From assembly GCA_904396155.1 (NCBI GenBank), contig CAJFOI010000012.1, positions 34,691 to 98,690 on the forward strand: a DNA stretch of 64,000 nt. Reading direction: 5' to 3'. The stretch comes from Candidatus Avispirillum faecium. Lineage in GTDB: Bacteria; Bacillota; Clostridia; Oscillospirales; CAG-272. Below the pieces are notes generated by a model, which saw nothing but the letters and a program-made list of their open reading frames with translations, was not told the DNA's origin and searched no databases. Each line of letters begins with the position of its first letter. Within the stretch, counting starts at the first letter, position 1. Shown one piece after another: positions 17,347 to 25,974 of this stretch. Position numbers and translations under genes: made by a program.

Positions 17347-19719
17347 TCACTTATGCCGCAATTCAATGACAGTCACTCCATAATCTCCTTCTCCGTACTG
17401 GCCCACCCGATAGGACTCCACACGGCTGTCCCGCTTCAAATAATTCCAAATTGCCTGACGAAGCGCGCCGGTCCCTTTACCGTGGATCACTGTAACACTG
17501 TAAATTCCCGCTACCAACGCATCGTCTAAATAACGATCCAGCATAAAGCAGGCATCGTCGCCAATCATGCCCCGCACGTCCAGCTCCGGCTTGAAGGACC
17601 TGGCTGCGGCAGCCCTGTAGGCAGAGCGAGATGTCTGCTTTCCCTTTTCACCCACTGCTCCTTCGTCTTCCAAAAGACGCAGCTGGGATACATTCATTTT
17701 GGTTTTCAAAATTCCCATTTGGAGCAGGACATTTCCTTTTTTGTCCGGATCCTCCAGCAGCGTCCCCTTGGTACCCAGACTGCGGTGTATTACAGCATCG
17801 CCCTTTTTCAAAGGCCGGGGCAGCACATAGTCGTCTTCTTTTTCCTCCGGAGTGTTTTTTTCATAAAAATCCTTGACCGCCGCTTTTATATTCTTTTTCG
17901 CCTTTGAAATCTTGTCTCCAAAGTCTTCCTTTTCCTTTGCCTGCTTTGCCTCCTCCAGCTGTTTCAAAATAAAGTCGCTGGAAGCCCGGGCACTGTCCAG
18001 TGTCTGGCGCGCCTTTTCCAAAATGCGGTCCGCTTCCTTCTGTGCCGCCCCCAGCTTTTTTTCCAGGGCTGCCTGGGCATCCCGCTTGAAGGCTTCATAT
18101 TCCATCCGAAGTGTGCGCGCCCGTTCCTTTTCCGCTTCCAATTCGGAACGCTGGATTTCCATTTTTTCGATCACAGCCTCAAAGCTGCGGCTGCCGCGGT
18201 CCACATACCCCCGCGCCCGGTCTACAATACGCCCGGGCAGGCCCAAGCGCTCTGAAATCGCAAAGGCATTGGATTTTCCCGGTGTGCCGATCATCAGGCG
18301 ATAAGTAGGGCGCAGGGTTTCCACGTCAAATTCACAGCTGGCATTGCACACTCCCGCACGTTCGACGGCAAAAGCCTTAAGCTCTGCATAATGAGTCGTC
18401 GCAGCGCAAAGCGCACCTGCCGAGAGCACTTCCTCCAAAATTGCGGTGGCAAGCGCGGCGCCCTCTACCGGATCGGTGCCCGAACCAAGCTCATCAAACA
18501 AAACAAGAGACCGCGCTGTCATCTGCTCCAAAATCGACACGATCCCTACCATATGCGAGGAAAAGGTAGACAGAGATTGTTCGATGGACTGCTCATCTCC
18601 GATATCTGCGAAAACAGCATCAAACACACACGTACAAGCGCGCTCACAGGGAACCTGCAGGCCCGCCTGAGACATCAGGGAGAAAAGTCCCAGCGTCTTG
18701 AGCGCTACCGTTTTTCCTCCGGTATTGGGACCGGTAATCACCAGCATACTGTAATCTCCGCCGATTCGGATATCTACTGGCACCGCTTTTTCGATCAAAG
18801 GATGGCGGCAGCGGACAAAATCCACACACCGCTCCTCCGAAATGGTCGGCGCGCAGGCGTTCATACGATATGCCAGCTCCGCACAGGCATAAATAAAGGC
18901 AAGCTCCGTGATGTTTTCATAGTCACACACGATTGTAAACGCTTTTTCCGCTACAAGACCGGAAAGCTCCCAGAGGATCCGCTCGATTTCATGCTCCCGC
19001 TCGCTCTCCAGCTGCCGCAGTTCATTGTTTGCTTCCACCACACGCATCGGCTCGATGAACAATGTGGCTCCCGAGGCGGAGGTGTCGTGGACAAGCCCCT
19101 TGATCTCATTTTTGTATTCACTCTTGACCGGGATCACAAAACGACCGCCTCGGGTCGTCACAATATTCTCCTGGAGATATTTCGCATATGCGCTGCCCTG
19201 GGTATACTGCTGCATCAAATCCGCGATCCGTGCACTCGTTTTGCGAATCTTTTGACTAATCTCCAAAAGAGCGGGGCTGGCGTCATCCGCCATCATTTCC
19301 TCGGAAATAATGGCCCGGCTGATTCTCTCCTCCAGAGATTTCTCCGTCTCCAGCCTTGCAAAAATTTCATCCAACACCGTTTCAAATGTGCGATCGCTTT
19401 TGCTGTACTCCAAAAGAGACCGGGCAGTCCGCAGGACATTGGCACAGTCCAGCAGTTCCCGCATGGAGAGAGCGGCTCCTTTTTCCGCCCGCTCGCAGGC
19501 AGGGTGGATATCCCGTACGGATCCGAAAGAGGGCGTCCCTTTCTGCCCCAGGAGTCGTTTGGCATCCTCTGTGCACTGCTGCCGCCGGCGGACAACATCC
19601 ATATCAAAGGATGGAACAAGCTCCAGCGCGCGCTTCCGTGCGCCTTCCGTCAGCGCCGCATCTGCCAGAAGCTGTCGAATTTTATCAAATTCCAATATGG
19701 AAAAAACTTTTTCGTTCAT
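17347..19719 (-). CDS. mutS2: Endonuclease MutS2
   Basis: MutS2 is a MutS-related ATPase; in Bacillus it splits collided ribosomes, and in other species it suppresses recombination. The 790-residue protein has the MutS core with Walker A TGPNTGGKTVALKT, Walker B LVLFDELGSGTDPVEG and the switch TTHYAELK, a long coiled coil (about 515-620), and a C-terminal Smr nuclease domain (about 715-790) with LDVRGM and HGKGTGALR. There is no mismatch-recognition N-domain, as expected. ATG 19719 has AAGAGGAAC upstream; the open frame extends another 100 codons without family similarity. Confidence 0.95.
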   Translation of the reverse strand: MNEKVFSILEFDKIRQLLADAALTEGARKRALELVPSFDMDVVRRRQQCTEDAKRLLGQKGTPSFGSVRDIHPACERAEKGAALSMRELLDCANVLRTARSLLEYSKSDRTFETVLDEIFARLETEKSLEERISRAIISEEMMADDASPALLEISQKIRKTSARIADLMQQYTQGSAYAKYLQENIVTTRGGRFVIPVKSEYKNEIKGLVHDTSASGATLFIEPMRVVEANNELRQLESEREHEIERILWELSGLVAEKAFTIVCDYENITELAFIYACAELAYRMNACAPTISEERCVDFVRCRHPLIEKAVPVDIRIGGDYSMLVITGPNTGGKTVALKTLGLFSLMSQAGLQVPCERACTCVFDAVFADIGDEQSIEQSLSTFSSHMVGIVSILEQMTARSLVLFDELGSGTDPVEGAALATAILEEVLSAGALCAATTHYAELKAFAVERAGVCNASCEFDVETLRPTYRLMIGTPGKSNAFAISERLGLPGRIVDRARGYVDRGSRSFEAVIEKMEIQRSELEAEKERARTLRMEYEAFKRDAQAALEKKLGAAQKEADRILEKARQTLDSARASSDFILKQLEEAKQAKEKEDFGDKISKAKKNIKAAVKDFYEKNTPEEKEDDYVLPRPLKKGDAVIHRSLGTKGTLLEDPDKKGNVLLQMGILKTKMNVSQLRLLEDEGAVGEKGKQTSRSAYRAAAARSFKPELDVRGMIGDDACFMLDRYLDDALVAGIYSVTVIHGKGTGALRQAIWNYLKRDSRVESYRVGQYGEGDYGVTVIELRHK

Positions 19720-19754
19720 GTTCCTCTTTCTATCCAGGCACACCGTGCCCTCTA

Positions 19755-20549
19755 TCAAAACAATATGGATTTGTAAAAGCCGAGGGTGGAAAAGGAATGT
19801 TCGATATGGTGCAAAAGGTACTTTTCGCACACCTGTGCAAACAAATGCAGATCCTCCTTCTCCAATGTAAAAGACAAAAACCGATTGACCGGCGCCGCTT
19901 CCAGATACCGTATAGCAGACAAAACACCTGCGGTGAGCGGCAGATAATACTGCGCCGTCCCGTCGCTGTCCGGCGGAGCACTCTCCGCCTCTCGCCGGGC
20001 TCTGTCCCTGCAGGTGCGGCACAAGAGCCGTCCGTTCATAATATCCAAATAGATTTTCTCTGCCGTCTCACACCCGCACATGCCGCAGGCTTCCAATTGC
20101 GGCTGAAACCCCATTTCACAGGCGAACTTAAATTCAAAAGCGGCTTTCAGCTGCTGCAGGGAAAGATCCTTTTTTTCGCTGAGGGCATACAGTGCGTTCA
20201 GCGTCAGCCGCAAAAGTACGGGATCGGCTGTCCCCTCCACAGAGCCATCTGCGCATACGTCGCATATATATGCAGCCAGAGCCATTTTGTCCAAATCAGT
20301 GCGTAAGCCGTAAAAGCACTGGGACAGCTCGCTTTCTACAATGTAATAATACTGCCCGGACCGGCGAAGCGTAAAAGTGCTGTAACAAAAGGGCTGGCAG
20401 GCAGCCATGTTCTTGCTTTTCAGGCTTTTGACCCCCTTGCCCATAATGGACATACGCCCCTGTTCCATCGTGACCAGTGTGATAATCTTGTCGGCCTCCC
20501 CGACCTCCGTTTCCCTTACGGTAAGGCCATGCACCGTCAGCTTTTCCAT
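19755..20549 (-). CDS. recO: DNA repair protein RecO
   Basis: RecO anneals single strands and helps RecR load RecA during recombinational repair. The 264-residue protein has an OB fold at the N-terminus (VHGLTVRETEVGEADKIITLVT, RMSIMGKGVKSLKS), a helical middle and a zinc finger formed by CGMCG and CRTC near residues 150-185. Start choice is between ATG 20549 and the GTG just before it. It sits nine bases after era, in the widely conserved era-recO arrangement, and precedes mutS2. Confidence 0.93.
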   Translation of the reverse strand: MEKLTVHGLTVRETEVGEADKIITLVTMEQGRMSIMGKGVKSLKSKNMAACQPFCYSTFTLRRSGQYYYIVESELSQCFYGLRTDLDKMALAAYICDVCADGSVEGTADPVLLRLTLNALYALSEKKDLSLQQLKAAFEFKFACEMGFQPQLEACGMCGCETAEKIYLDIMNGRLLCRTCRDRARREAESAPPDSDGTAQYYLPLTAGVLSAIRYLEAAPVNRFLSFTLEKEDLHLFAQVCEKYLLHHIEHSFSTLGFYKSILF

Positions 20550-20558
20550 CACGCGGCA

Positions 20559-21452
20559 TCACTCCAAATTCTTGGGATTGTATCCGAAATCGTGGAGATA
20601 AAAATCGCTGTCCCGCCAGTTTTCCTTTACTTTGACCCAAAGGTTCAAATACACCTTCGTTCCAAAAAAATTCTCCAAATCTTCTCTGGCACGGGAACCG
20701 ATCAGCTTCAGCGTCTGCCCGTTTTTGCCGATAATGATGCCTTTGTGAGATTCCCGCTCACAGAAAATCTCCGCGCGAATGGAAATCAGTCCCTCTGTCT
20801 CCTTGAACTCCTCGATCACCACAGCCACGCCGTGGGGGATCTCCTCAGACAGGGTCCGCAGCAGCTTTTCCCGGATAAATTCCGCGGCGACCTGCCGTTC
20901 CGGCTGATCGGTAAGCATGTCCGCCTCGAACATCCAATCGGATGCATAGAGAAATTTCTCCGCCTCAGAAAGGACAACATCCACATTTTTCCCCTTCAGA
21001 GCGCTCACCGGAACAAAGGCGGCAAAGTCATACAGGGCGGCGTATTCTGCAATGGTTTTTGCCAGCTGCTCCCGCTGATACAGATCCACCTTGTTTAAAA
21101 CCAGCATTGCCGGAAGACCGGATTCCTCGATTTGCCGCATCACATTCCGCTCCACCGTGCCGGGAGAGTGCCCCGCATCGGCAAGCAAAATCACCGCATC
21201 GGCACTGCCCATGGACGTACGCACGCTTTTCATCATATAGCTTCCCAGCTTTGTCCTGGGCTTGTGAATCCCAGGCGTATCCAAAAAGACAAACTGATTC
21301 TCTCCTTTGGTGAGAACGCCCATGATCCGATTCCTGGTCGTCTGGGGCTTGCTGGATACAATCACCACTTTCTCCCCCAGCAGCGCATTCATCAGCGTGG
21401 ACTTTCCCACATTGGGCCTGCCCACAATGGCTATAAAAGCAGTTTTTCTCAT
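20559..21452 (-). CDS. era: GTPase Era
   Basis: Era binds the 3' end of 16S rRNA and couples 30S maturation to growth. The 297-residue product has G1 GRPNVGKSTL, G2 region SKPQTTRNRI, G3 DTPGIHKP, G4 NKVDLY and a C-terminal KH domain with EIFCERESHKGIIIGKNGQTLK. The ATG at 21452 gives the usual N-terminus; a GTG at 21467 overlapping the ybeY stop as GTGA is an alternative, five residues longer, and could be translated by coupling. It lies in the phoH-ybeY-era-recO run. Confidence 0.95.
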   Translation of the reverse strand: MRKTAFIAIVGRPNVGKSTLMNALLGEKVVIVSSKPQTTRNRIMGVLTKGENQFVFLDTPGIHKPRTKLGSYMMKSVRTSMGSADAVILLADAGHSPGTVERNVMRQIEESGLPAMLVLNKVDLYQREQLAKTIAEYAALYDFAAFVPVSALKGKNVDVVLSEAEKFLYASDWMFEADMLTDQPERQVAAEFIREKLLRTLSEEIPHGVAVVIEEFKETEGLISIRAEIFCERESHKGIIIGKNGQTLKLIGSRAREDLENFFGTKVYLNLWVKVKENWRDSDFYLHDFGYNPKNLE

Positions 21453-21463
21453 TCTTGTTTTTC

Positions 21464-21958
21464 TCACTCTCCGTTTTTCAGCGCTTCCCGCCGAATATGC
21501 ATACGCTCCAGAATCTCACGCTGCCTTGCGCGCATATCTTCATCCTCTGCAGAAGAGCGTTCGTGATCATATCCCAGTAGATGGAGCGTGGAATGAACCG
21601 TCAGGAAAGCCACCTCCCGCCGAAAACTGTGCCCGTATTCCTCCGCTTGCTCTCCGGCGCGTTCCAGGGAAAGCACAATGTCCCCCAAAGGCAAAGCCAT
21701 CTCTTCTGCCGGGATCTCTTCCTGTGCAAAATCAAACATGGGAAAAGACAGCACGTCCGTAGGTACGTCTTTTTGTCTGTATTCCCGATTCAAAGCACAG
21801 ATTCCTTCATTGTCTGTAAAGGTGACAGACACTTCGCAGTCGTGTGAAAAACCCTCAAATTGCAGTGTGGCCAAAACTGCACTGCGCACCAGGCTGCGCA
21901 AGGCCCCATCCACAGGTACCTTTTTCTGGGCATTGTCAAAATACACCTTCAGCTTCAT
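21464..21958 (-). CDS. ybeY: Endoribonuclease YbeY (16S rRNA maturation)
   Basis: YbeY is a zinc-dependent RNase involved in 16S 3' processing and ribosome quality control. The 164-residue protein contains the signature HSTLHLLGYDHE, giving three zinc-binding histidines in H-x3-H-x5-H spacing, plus NREYRQKDVPTDVLSFPM and LGDIVLSLERA. The ATG overlaps the phoH stop in an ATGA, indicating translational coupling. Confidence 0.96.
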   Translation of the reverse strand: MKLKVYFDNAQKKVPVDGALRSLVRSAVLATLQFEGFSHDCEVSVTFTDNEGICALNREYRQKDVPTDVLSFPMFDFAQEEIPAEEMALPLGDIVLSLERAGEQAEEYGHSFRREVAFLTVHSTLHLLGYDHERSSAEDEDMRARQREILERMHIRREALKNGE

Positions 21959-22992
21959 GGATTTCCCTTCTGTCCGCCGCTTTTTCGATGGATTTTATAG
22001 GCTTGCGCAGCCTTTGTCCGTTTTTCCCGATCATTTTTCTCATAGGCTAAAATGATTTTCTGCACCAAGCGATGACGCACCACATCCCGCTCTGAAAACT
22101 CGTATATGCCAATATCCTCGATGTTTTTCAAAATCTTCACCGCCTGCGCAAGACCGCTGCGCTGACCGAGGGGAAGGTCTGTCTGTGTAAGGTCTCCGGT
22201 AACTACTGCCTTGGAACCGTTTCCAAGCCGGGTTAAAAACATTTTCATCTGTTCCGGCGTAGTGTTCTGCGCTTCGTCCAGGATAATAAAGGAGTCGTCC
22301 AGTGTGCGCCCCCGCATATATGCAAGAGGTGCAATCTCGATGATCATTTTTTCCATAAGCCGGCTGCAGTTTTCCATCCCCAACATATCGTACAGAGCAT
22401 CATACAAGGGACGGAGATAAGGATCGATTTTGCTTTGCAGATCTCCCGGCAAAAAACCCAGCCGCTCTCCCGCCTCTACGGCGGGACGCGTGAGGATGAT
22501 ACGCGTCACCTCATGCGCCCGCAATGCCTTTACCGCCATGGCCACAGCGAGGTAGGTTTTTCCTGTTCCCGCAGGTCCCACACCCATCACGATGGTGTTC
22601 TTTTTTATGGCCTCCACATATTTGCGCTGTCCCACCGTTTTTGCTTTCACCGGACGCCCCTTCGCAGTAATGCAGACGCAGTCATCGGACATTTTAGAAA
22701 GCTCCTGTCCTTGTCCGTCGGAAATCATGCCGATCACATAGTCCACCGTCTGCTCCGGTATATCTTCATTGAGAATCGCTACTTTTTTCAAATAATCCAC
22801 AACAGAAGCTGCCCGCTGTGCCTGCGTCTCCTCGCCTTCAATGATGATAGAGTCGCCCTCGGACTCCTCGCTGGCGCGATTATAAATCCGCACATCGAAA
22901 GCATCCTGTACCCGGCGGATGTTTTTGTCATAGCTGCCGAAAATCCGCAGAGTCACCTCACTGTCCGGTATTTTAATGATCTTTTGTGCCAT
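21955..22992 (-). CDS. phoH: PhoH family ATPase / predicted RNA helicase
   Basis: PhoH-like proteins are single-domain ATPases with proposed RNA helicase activity. The 345-residue chain has an N-terminal KH-like segment (about 1-85), Walker A GVGPAGTGKTYLAVA, Walker B SFIILDEAQNTTPEQ and TGDLTQTDLPLGQRSGL, all diagnostic. The start at ATG 22992 overlaps yqfD by 20 bases with GGAAGAAG upstream; an ATG eight codons earlier (23016) with AGGAAA is also possible. In Bacillus the same order yqfC-yqfD-phoH(yqfE)-ybeY(yqfG) occurs. Confidence 0.94.
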   Translation of the reverse strand: MAQKIIKIPDSEVTLRIFGSYDKNIRRVQDAFDVRIYNRASEESEGDSIIIEGEETQAQRAASVVDYLKKVAILNEDIPEQTVDYVIGMISDGQGQELSKMSDDCVCITAKGRPVKAKTVGQRKYVEAIKKNTIVMGVGPAGTGKTYLAVAMAVKALRAHEVTRIILTRPAVEAGERLGFLPGDLQSKIDPYLRPLYDALYDMLGMENCSRLMEKMIIEIAPLAYMRGRTLDDSFIILDEAQNTTPEQMKMFLTRLGNGSKAVVTGDLTQTDLPLGQRSGLAQAVKILKNIEDIGIYEFSERDVVRHRLVQKIILAYEKNDREKRTKAAQAYKIHRKSGGQKGNP

Positions 22993-24205
22993 CTTCTTCC
23001 GCTCTCTTATTTTCATTTGGATTTTCCTGAATGGTTAGAGGTTGCTGCACTGCTATATTCGCAAGGCAATACAATCGGCAGTGAATACGATACACCCCAT
23101 CGTCCTTCAAAGAAGCGTCCGTTGTCTTTTCCAGCAGTTGGGCATCTGCCAACGTCTCACTCAGCTGCTCCCTGTATTTTTGATAAGCAAGTACCTTTGC
23201 TTCTTCCTCCGTCAAGGTAACTTGCTGCATCTCATATTCCTGATATGTCACTGTCTGCACCCACAGGGGCAATGCAATGCTGTCAAAGAGATAAATCTGC
23301 CTTTTTGCATATATTGTATCATAAAAGTCATAGGGAATTCTACTATTTAGAAAAAGATTTGTCTGAAATTGAAAAAAAGTGAGAGACTTTTTTTCAATTT
23401 CGTGCCCGGTAAGCACCTTTTGTTCCGTTTGTAAAGGAACCTCTACCGTAAAGTCCCGTATTACTTTTGCGTAAACTTCTCCCGCAGCGCTTTCATACCG
23501 CAGCCCTGTCTCCCCATAACTGATCACACCGCTGAGAAGCAGTTCTCCCTGTCGCACCGTATCGCCGATGGCCACCTGCGGTTTTCCTTCATACGCCGCG
23601 ATCTGCTCGATCTGTCCGTCTTCCGCCGCCACTACGTTGTAATGCTGACGCTCCTCCTCATCGCTTCGCTCTGCAAGGGTTTCCCGCACCTCCACATGAG
23701 CATGGGTCCCGTCCATATTTACAGAAATCCAGGCAATGTCCGGACAGCGCAGAAGAAAAGTGTTGTGCAGCTTTGCAAAATCGATGTCCCGAAAGGAATC
23801 TCCCACTCCGCAACCCAGTTCCTGCAAAAGCTCGATGATCTCGCTCTCTTCTACCCGACTGTTGCCGCTGACCTCCACACACCAGATCCGCCCGCCGGAA
23901 ATCACCAAAAGGACCACAAAAATCAGCGCGCCCACACCGATCCCCCAGCGCTTCCGGTATCGATAAAAAAGCCTTGGAAGTCCCTGCAAAGCTCCCAGCT
24001 CCCAGGAAATCCCATGGGCGGCAAATGCCCTTTCCAAAAGTTTTCTTTTATAAGCGGGAACCGTAAAGTGAAGATCACCCTCTGGATCTTTCTCCATATG
24101 TTCATATGGAATATCCAAACATGCCAGCAAATTGATTGCTCCAACACTCCAAGCTTTTCGTACCAAAAAAGCCCGGCTTCCCAAAAGAAAAGATATGAGT
24201 CTCAC
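22973..24205 (-). CDS. yqfD: Sporulation protein YqfD
   Basis: YqfD is a sigma-E-controlled mother-cell membrane protein required for efficient sporulation; its biochemical role is unknown. The 410-residue protein has a soluble N-terminal domain (about 1-85), one membrane segment (GIGVGALIFVVLLVISGG) and a long outside domain with VEVSGNSRVEESEI and GDSFRDIDFAKLHNTFLLRCPDIAW, similar to a POTRA-like unit. The start is GTG at 24205, overlapping the yqfC stop (GTGA). Confidence 0.93.
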   Translation of the reverse strand: MRLISFLLGSRAFLVRKAWSVGAINLLACLDIPYEHMEKDPEGDLHFTVPAYKRKLLERAFAAHGISWELGALQGLPRLFYRYRKRWGIGVGALIFVVLLVISGGRIWCVEVSGNSRVEESEIIELLQELGCGVGDSFRDIDFAKLHNTFLLRCPDIAWISVNMDGTHAHVEVRETLAERSDEEERQHYNVVAAEDGQIEQIAAYEGKPQVAIGDTVRQGELLLSGVISYGETGLRYESAAGEVYAKVIRDFTVEVPLQTEQKVLTGHEIEKKSLTFFQFQTNLFLNSRIPYDFYDTIYAKRQIYLFDSIALPLWVQTVTYQEYEMQQVTLTEEEAKVLAYQKYREQLSETLADAQLLEKTTDASLKDDGVYRIHCRLYCLANIAVQQPLTIQENPNENKRAEEDGTKDH

Positions 24206-24483
24206 GTTTCACCACCGCCAAACTGGATTTGTGTAATATGTCCCTCGATGCTTAAAATATCGCCGCGAAATACAGACAGGCAAAGATTCTGCCCATGGAT
24301 CATCACTGACCCGGAAATTGTATTCACTACGATTTTTTCGCTGTCATAATCTACGATCCCGCGGCATCCGGAAAGCAGCAATTCCCTGTTCCCGTGGACC
24401 TCTAACATAGCGCAATGGCCCACAGCAGTCTCCAGCTTTGACCAAAATTGCCGTTCTTCATGATACTTTTTTTTCGTTTTCAC
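24202..24483 (-). CDS. yqfC: Sporulation protein YqfC
   Basis: A 93-residue YabP/YqfC-family protein, expressed in the mother cell in Bacillus. Family features visible are LEVHGNRELLLSGCRGIVDYDSEKI and LSIEGHITQIQF. It starts with GTG at 24483, four bases after a strong GGGAGGT ribosome site. It is the promoter-proximal gene of the long minus-strand run ending with mutS2. A GCATATC element lies upstream, but I could not find a convincing sigma-E minus-10 partner. Confidence 0.92.
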   Translation of the reverse strand: MKTKKKYHEERQFWSKLETAVGHCAMLEVHGNRELLLSGCRGIVDYDSEKIVVNTISGSVMIHGQNLCLSVFRGDILSIEGHITQIQFGGGET

Positions 24484-24632
24484 AATACCTCCCGAAAAAT
24501 TCCCCGCCCTTCGGCATATGCTTTAACAGAACTGTGTTGGTTTTGCATTCTATTTCATTCAATAAAAGATATGCCGACGTTTTCTGTTCCATGCAGAAGG
24601 TGCCGAGTTCAAATCCTTGGTGAGGGCAATTC

Positions 24633-25688
24633 ATGAAAAAGACAAAATTGCAGCTTCTGGCAGCAGGCCTCCTTCTTGGAGGGATCCTGCTCATCGTTTT
24701 TTCAGATAGGGCCGGTACATACACGCTGGACGGTCTTCTCCTGTGCGCGACAAAAATCATCCCTTCTCTGTTTCCCTATATGGTGATTTCCTCCTTATTG
24801 GTATATTCGGGCCTTGCTGAACGACTCGGCCGCATAATCCCGGTTGCATCGGCCTTCAACCTTCCAAGAGAGGCGGGCGCTCCTTTGATCCTGGGGGCCG
24901 TCTGCGGATTCCCCGTAGGTGCAAAAACAGCTGTAGACTTGTTCAAAAACGGCTGCATCAGCAAGACCCAATCGGAAGTATTGATCAGCATATCCAACAA
25001 TACAGGTCCCTCCTTTGTGGTAGGGGTCGTCGGCGCTCTTTTTTGGGGCAGCCCGGGATTTGGATGGGCTCTGTATTTCTTTCAGCTTCTTGCCGCTGCT
25101 GCCGCAGGAGGAATCGTCAATCGTCTTCTGTTTCCTTTTCGCAATTCCGGTTTGTCAGGCAAGGTGTCACGTCCTGCCCGTCCTTTTTCCCTGCTGTTTT
25201 CCACTGCTGTGTCGGAAGCTGCCGCTTCCTGTCTGTCCATCTGTGGATTTGTCGCCTTTTTTTATGTGGTCATCCGATTTATTACCGATGCACTGACAGT
25301 TGTAAGCGCCGGGCCCCTTCCATCCGCACTCATCGCTGCATGTCTGGAATTTTCCACCGGCACTGCCTTGAGCGCAGATTTGGGTGGCTGGGCAGGCGCT
25401 TTCCTATGCGGATTTTCCGTAGGATGGGCAGGACTCTCTGTCTTTTTCCAAGCTGGAGCGTTCGCTCTGCCGGCAGGATTGTCCTTAAAGCGTACCGTGG
25501 CTGTGAAATCTCTCCAAGGGATATTCACAGGCGCGCTGAGTGCCGTATATGTATCCGTTTTTCCCGTTGCGCCTGCGCGCCTCTCCGTAGATGCCATTTC
25601 CATAGCAGAATCGGCAGGCGGTGCTGTACTTCTATTCTGTGTTCTCCTTTTGCTTGCAGTTTTTGCAAAACCAAAGAGGAAATCATAG
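24633..25688 (+). CDS. YlbJ-like sporulation integral membrane protein
   Basis: A 351-residue polytopic membrane protein with about eight hydrophobic segments. The segment GAVCGFPVGAKTAVDLFKNG and ISISNNTGPSFVVGVVG, plus ATKIIPSLFPYMVISSLL, match the YlbJ family (nucleoside-recognition/Gate domain), which in Bacillus is needed for spore heat resistance. Transported or sensed molecule is unknown. It is divergent from yqfC, so the two sporulation genes share a 149-base control region. The ribosome site GGTGAGGG is modest. Confidence 0.82.
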   Translation: MKKTKLQLLAAGLLLGGILLIVFSDRAGTYTLDGLLLCATKIIPSLFPYMVISSLLVYSGLAERLGRIIPVASAFNLPREAGAPLILGAVCGFPVGAKTAVDLFKNGCISKTQSEVLISISNNTGPSFVVGVVGALFWGSPGFGWALYFFQLLAAAAAGGIVNRLLFPFRNSGLSGKVSRPARPFSLLFSTAVSEAAASCLSICGFVAFFYVVIRFITDALTVVSAGPLPSALIAACLEFSTGTALSADLGGWAGAFLCGFSVGWAGLSVFFQAGAFALPAGLSLKRTVAVKSLQGIFTGALSAVYVSVFPVAPARLSVDAISIAESAGGAVLLFCVLLLLAVFAKPKRKS

Positions 25689-25704
25689 AAAATTTGAAAA
25701 CTCC

Positions 25705-25733
25705 TTGATTTCATCCTGATTTTTTCGTATAAT
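25705..25733 (+). promoter_or_regulatory. Strong sigma-A-type promoter before the Cys-rich small protein and prfB
   Basis: TTGATT (25705-25710), 17-base spacer, TATAAT (25728-25733), 30 bases before the ATG at 25763. Confidence 0.75.
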
Positions 25734-25762
25734 AAAGGTAAATATGCAGGGAGATGAGAACG

Positions 25763-25960
25763 ATGTCAGATGAAAAAATATGTGCCTTTTGTGAATTTGC
25801 CTGTCCCATTTATGATGCGGACGCAATGCTTTGCAAAAAACGTGGTGTGGTTTCCAAAGCATATACCTGCAAAAAGTTCTCCTTTGATCCCCTGAAGCAC
25901 AAACCTCCTCGTATCAACACCGCCCCGAAACTGGAATACGTGGATATCGACACTTTATAA
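25763..25960 (+). CDS. Small cysteine-rich protein upstream of prfB
   Basis: A 65-residue protein that I do not recognise. It contains ICAFCEFACPIYDADAMLC and later YTCKKF, giving a C-x2-C-x3-C...C...C pattern suited to binding zinc or an iron-sulfur cluster. The C-terminal third is Pro-rich and basic, then acidic. AGGGAG lies nine bases before ATG 25763; another ATG three codons earlier would overlap that site and is rejected. The gene is only 14 bases before prfB and shares its promoter. Confidence 0.75.
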   Translation: MSDEKICAFCEFACPIYDADAMLCKKRGVVSKAYTCKKFSFDPLKHKPPRINTAPKLEYVDIDTL

Positions 25961-25974
25961 CACCGGAGGAACCG

